DNA from: Candidatus Eiseniibacteriota bacterium
GTDB lineage: Bacteria; Eisenbacteria; RBG-16-71-46; JAGVPR01
Length of the DNA: 6,160 bases
Direction: 5' to 3'
Assembly: GCA_020052115.1 (NCBI GenBank)
Contig: JAGVPR010000065.1
Span: 1-6,160, forward strand
The notes below the pieces were generated by a model. That model was not told where the DNA came from. It saw only the letters and a program-made list of their open reading frames with translations, and searched no databases. This document shows, piece by piece, positions 5,161 through 6,160 of the stretch. How positions within the stretch are numbered: position 1 is the first letter of the stretch; each line of letters starts with the position of its first letter. Made by a program: the position numbers and the translations under genes.

Positions 5161-6160
5161 TTGGCCTCATCCGTTCGACATACTCGGGCTTTCCAGTGGC
5201 GGCGGGCGCTGAACTGGCTTCCGCTCGGGGTCACGTACGCCTTCGTGTATATGGGGCGATACAGCGTCAACGTCGCCAAGAACCCCGTCATGGAGCGCTT
5301 TCACCTCTCCAAGGCGGCCTACGGCGACGTGATGGGGATCGGGCTCCTCACCTACGGCCTCGCGACCGTCTTCAACGGTCCGCTCTCCGATCGTCTCGGT
5401 GGGCGAAAGAGCATGCTGATCGGCGCCTTCGGCGCAGCCTGCCTCAACCTGATCCTCGGACTCCGGATCGCCCTGGGGGGGGATGAGCATCTCGTCCTCT
5501 GGCTCACGGTGCTCCACGCGATCAACATGTACTTCCAGAGCTTCTGCGCGCTGGCCATCGTCAAGGTGAACGCTCCGTGGTTCCATGTGCGCGAGCGGGG
5601 CATCTTTCAGGGCGTCTTCGGGGTGCTGATCTCAAGCGGCTACCTCATCGGCTTCTACGGCGGCGGCGCGATCGCGAAGGACTTCGCGCTCCAGTTCGTC
5701 TTCCTGGCGCCGGCCGTGCTCATCACCTTCTGGGCGATCATTGATCTCTTCTGCCTCAGGAATCGCCCGAGCGATGCCGGCCATCCGAACTTCCACACCG
5801 GCGATGCCACGGCCGACGACCACGACCGCGACGTGCCCATCACGCCGGCCTGGGTCCTCTCGCGCATCCTCAAGAACCGCGTCATCATGACCCTTGCCCT
5901 CGCCGAGCTGTGCACCGGGTTTCTCCGTTACTCGGTCGTCAACTGGTGGGACCGGTTCCTCAAGGAAGTGCACCACGTCGAGACGGGCGCCTCGGTGTTC
6001 AACATCGCCTCGTGGGGCCTCACCGCCGGCGGGATCATCGGCGGCTTCTCGATCGGCATCCTCTCCGACAAGTTCTTCCACTCGCGCCGGCCGCCGGTTG
6101 CCGGAATCTACTACCTCATCCAGCTACCGATCATGTTCCTGCTTGTCTCCGCCGGCTCAC
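5161..6160 (+). CDS. MFS transporter, organophosphate:phosphate antiporter (OPA/GlpT-like), C-terminus cut by window
   Basis: The first 333 residues of a polytopic inner-membrane transporter, running off the window end without a stop. OPA proteins are usually about 440-450 residues, so roughly a quarter is missing. After a basic cytoplasmic start (VRHTRAFQWRRALNW), the first membrane segment contains YMGRYSVNVAKN. R33 here aligns by eye with R45 of E. coli GlpT. GPLSDRLGGRK (73-83) is the MFS motif A between segments 2 and 3. WFHVRERGIFQG follows segment 4. A hydrophilic central loop with DATADDHDRD separates the two halves. FLRYSVVNWWDRFLKEVHH parallels GlpT's LLRYGILDWSPTYLKEV, which places R256 at the second phosphate-binding arginine (R269). 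SDKFFHSRRP is the second-half motif A. From the family it likely exchanges a phosphorylated metabolite (glycerol-3-phosphate, phosphoglycerate or hexose phosphate) for phosphate. Which one cannot be told. The TTG start is chosen from its ribosome binding site. A run of eight G lies inside the gene at 5475-5482. Confidence 0.9.
   Translation, partial: MASSVRHTRAFQWRRALNWLPLGVTYAFVYMGRYSVNVAKNPVMERFHLSKAAYGDVMGIGLLTYGLATVFNGPLSDRLGGRKSMLIGAFGAACLNLILGLRIALGGDEHLVLWLTVLHAINMYFQSFCALAIVKVNAPWFHVRERGIFQGVFGVLISSGYLIGFYGGGAIAKDFALQFVFLAPAVLITFWAIIDLFCLRNRPSDAGHPNFHTGDATADDHDRDVPITPAWVLSRILKNRVIMTLALAELCTGFLRYSVVNWWDRFLKEVHHVETGASVFNIASWGLTAGGIIGGFSIGILSDKFFHSRRPPVAGIYYLIQLPIMFLLVSAGS

Noticed and set aside
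5001..5486. Plus-strand 161-codon frame overlapping the transporter start
   Set aside because: It is out of frame with the transporter, arginine-rich after codon 70, and spans the intergenic region without a supported start.

Overview
This GC-rich window (about two thirds G+C by eye) carries chromosomal envelope genes of a Gram-negative-type bacterium. The diderm envelope is inferred from a protein with a signal peptide and a C-terminal outer-membrane beta-barrel ending in Phe. A large secreted metallopeptidase/TolB-propeller/barrel fusion in such a GC-rich genome would fit lineages such as Gemmatimonadota, Eisenbacteria or related deep-branching groups. That placement is a guess from architecture and composition, not something the sequence proves.

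Layout. Positions 1-166 may hold the last 54 codons of an upstream gene with a Pro/Ala/Arg-rich tail (weak call). Positions 192-3032 (+) encode a 946-residue exported protein with three modules: an HExxH zinc peptidase domain, a TolB-like (PD40/WD40-like) propeller, and an Omp85/BamA-like barrel. Positions 3085-4317 (+) encode a 410-residue membrane-anchored family-2 glycosyltransferase resembling HpnB. The two genes are probably co-transcribed. An 18-codon reading frame overlaps the stop of the first and the start of the second, and may couple their translation.

Positions 4318-4449 are a short convergent gap with a GC-rich hairpin but no U-tract. Positions 4450-4926 (-) encode a 158-residue bactofilin with a perfect AGGAGG ribosome binding site. 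Positions 4927-5160 are a divergent intergenic region with a candidate promoter for the rightward gene. From 5161 (TTG start) to the window end runs a truncated MFS transporter of the organophosphate:phosphate antiporter (OPA) type. It keeps both arginines that match the phosphate-binding pair of GlpT.

Together, the first two genes look like an envelope operon (outer-membrane protein plus inner-membrane glycosyltransferase), and the bactofilin is an envelope-associated cytoskeletal scaffold. The transporter is likely a separate unit. No RNA genes, CRISPR arrays, insertion sequences or phage genes are visible. The most unusual item is the peptidase-propeller-barrel fusion.
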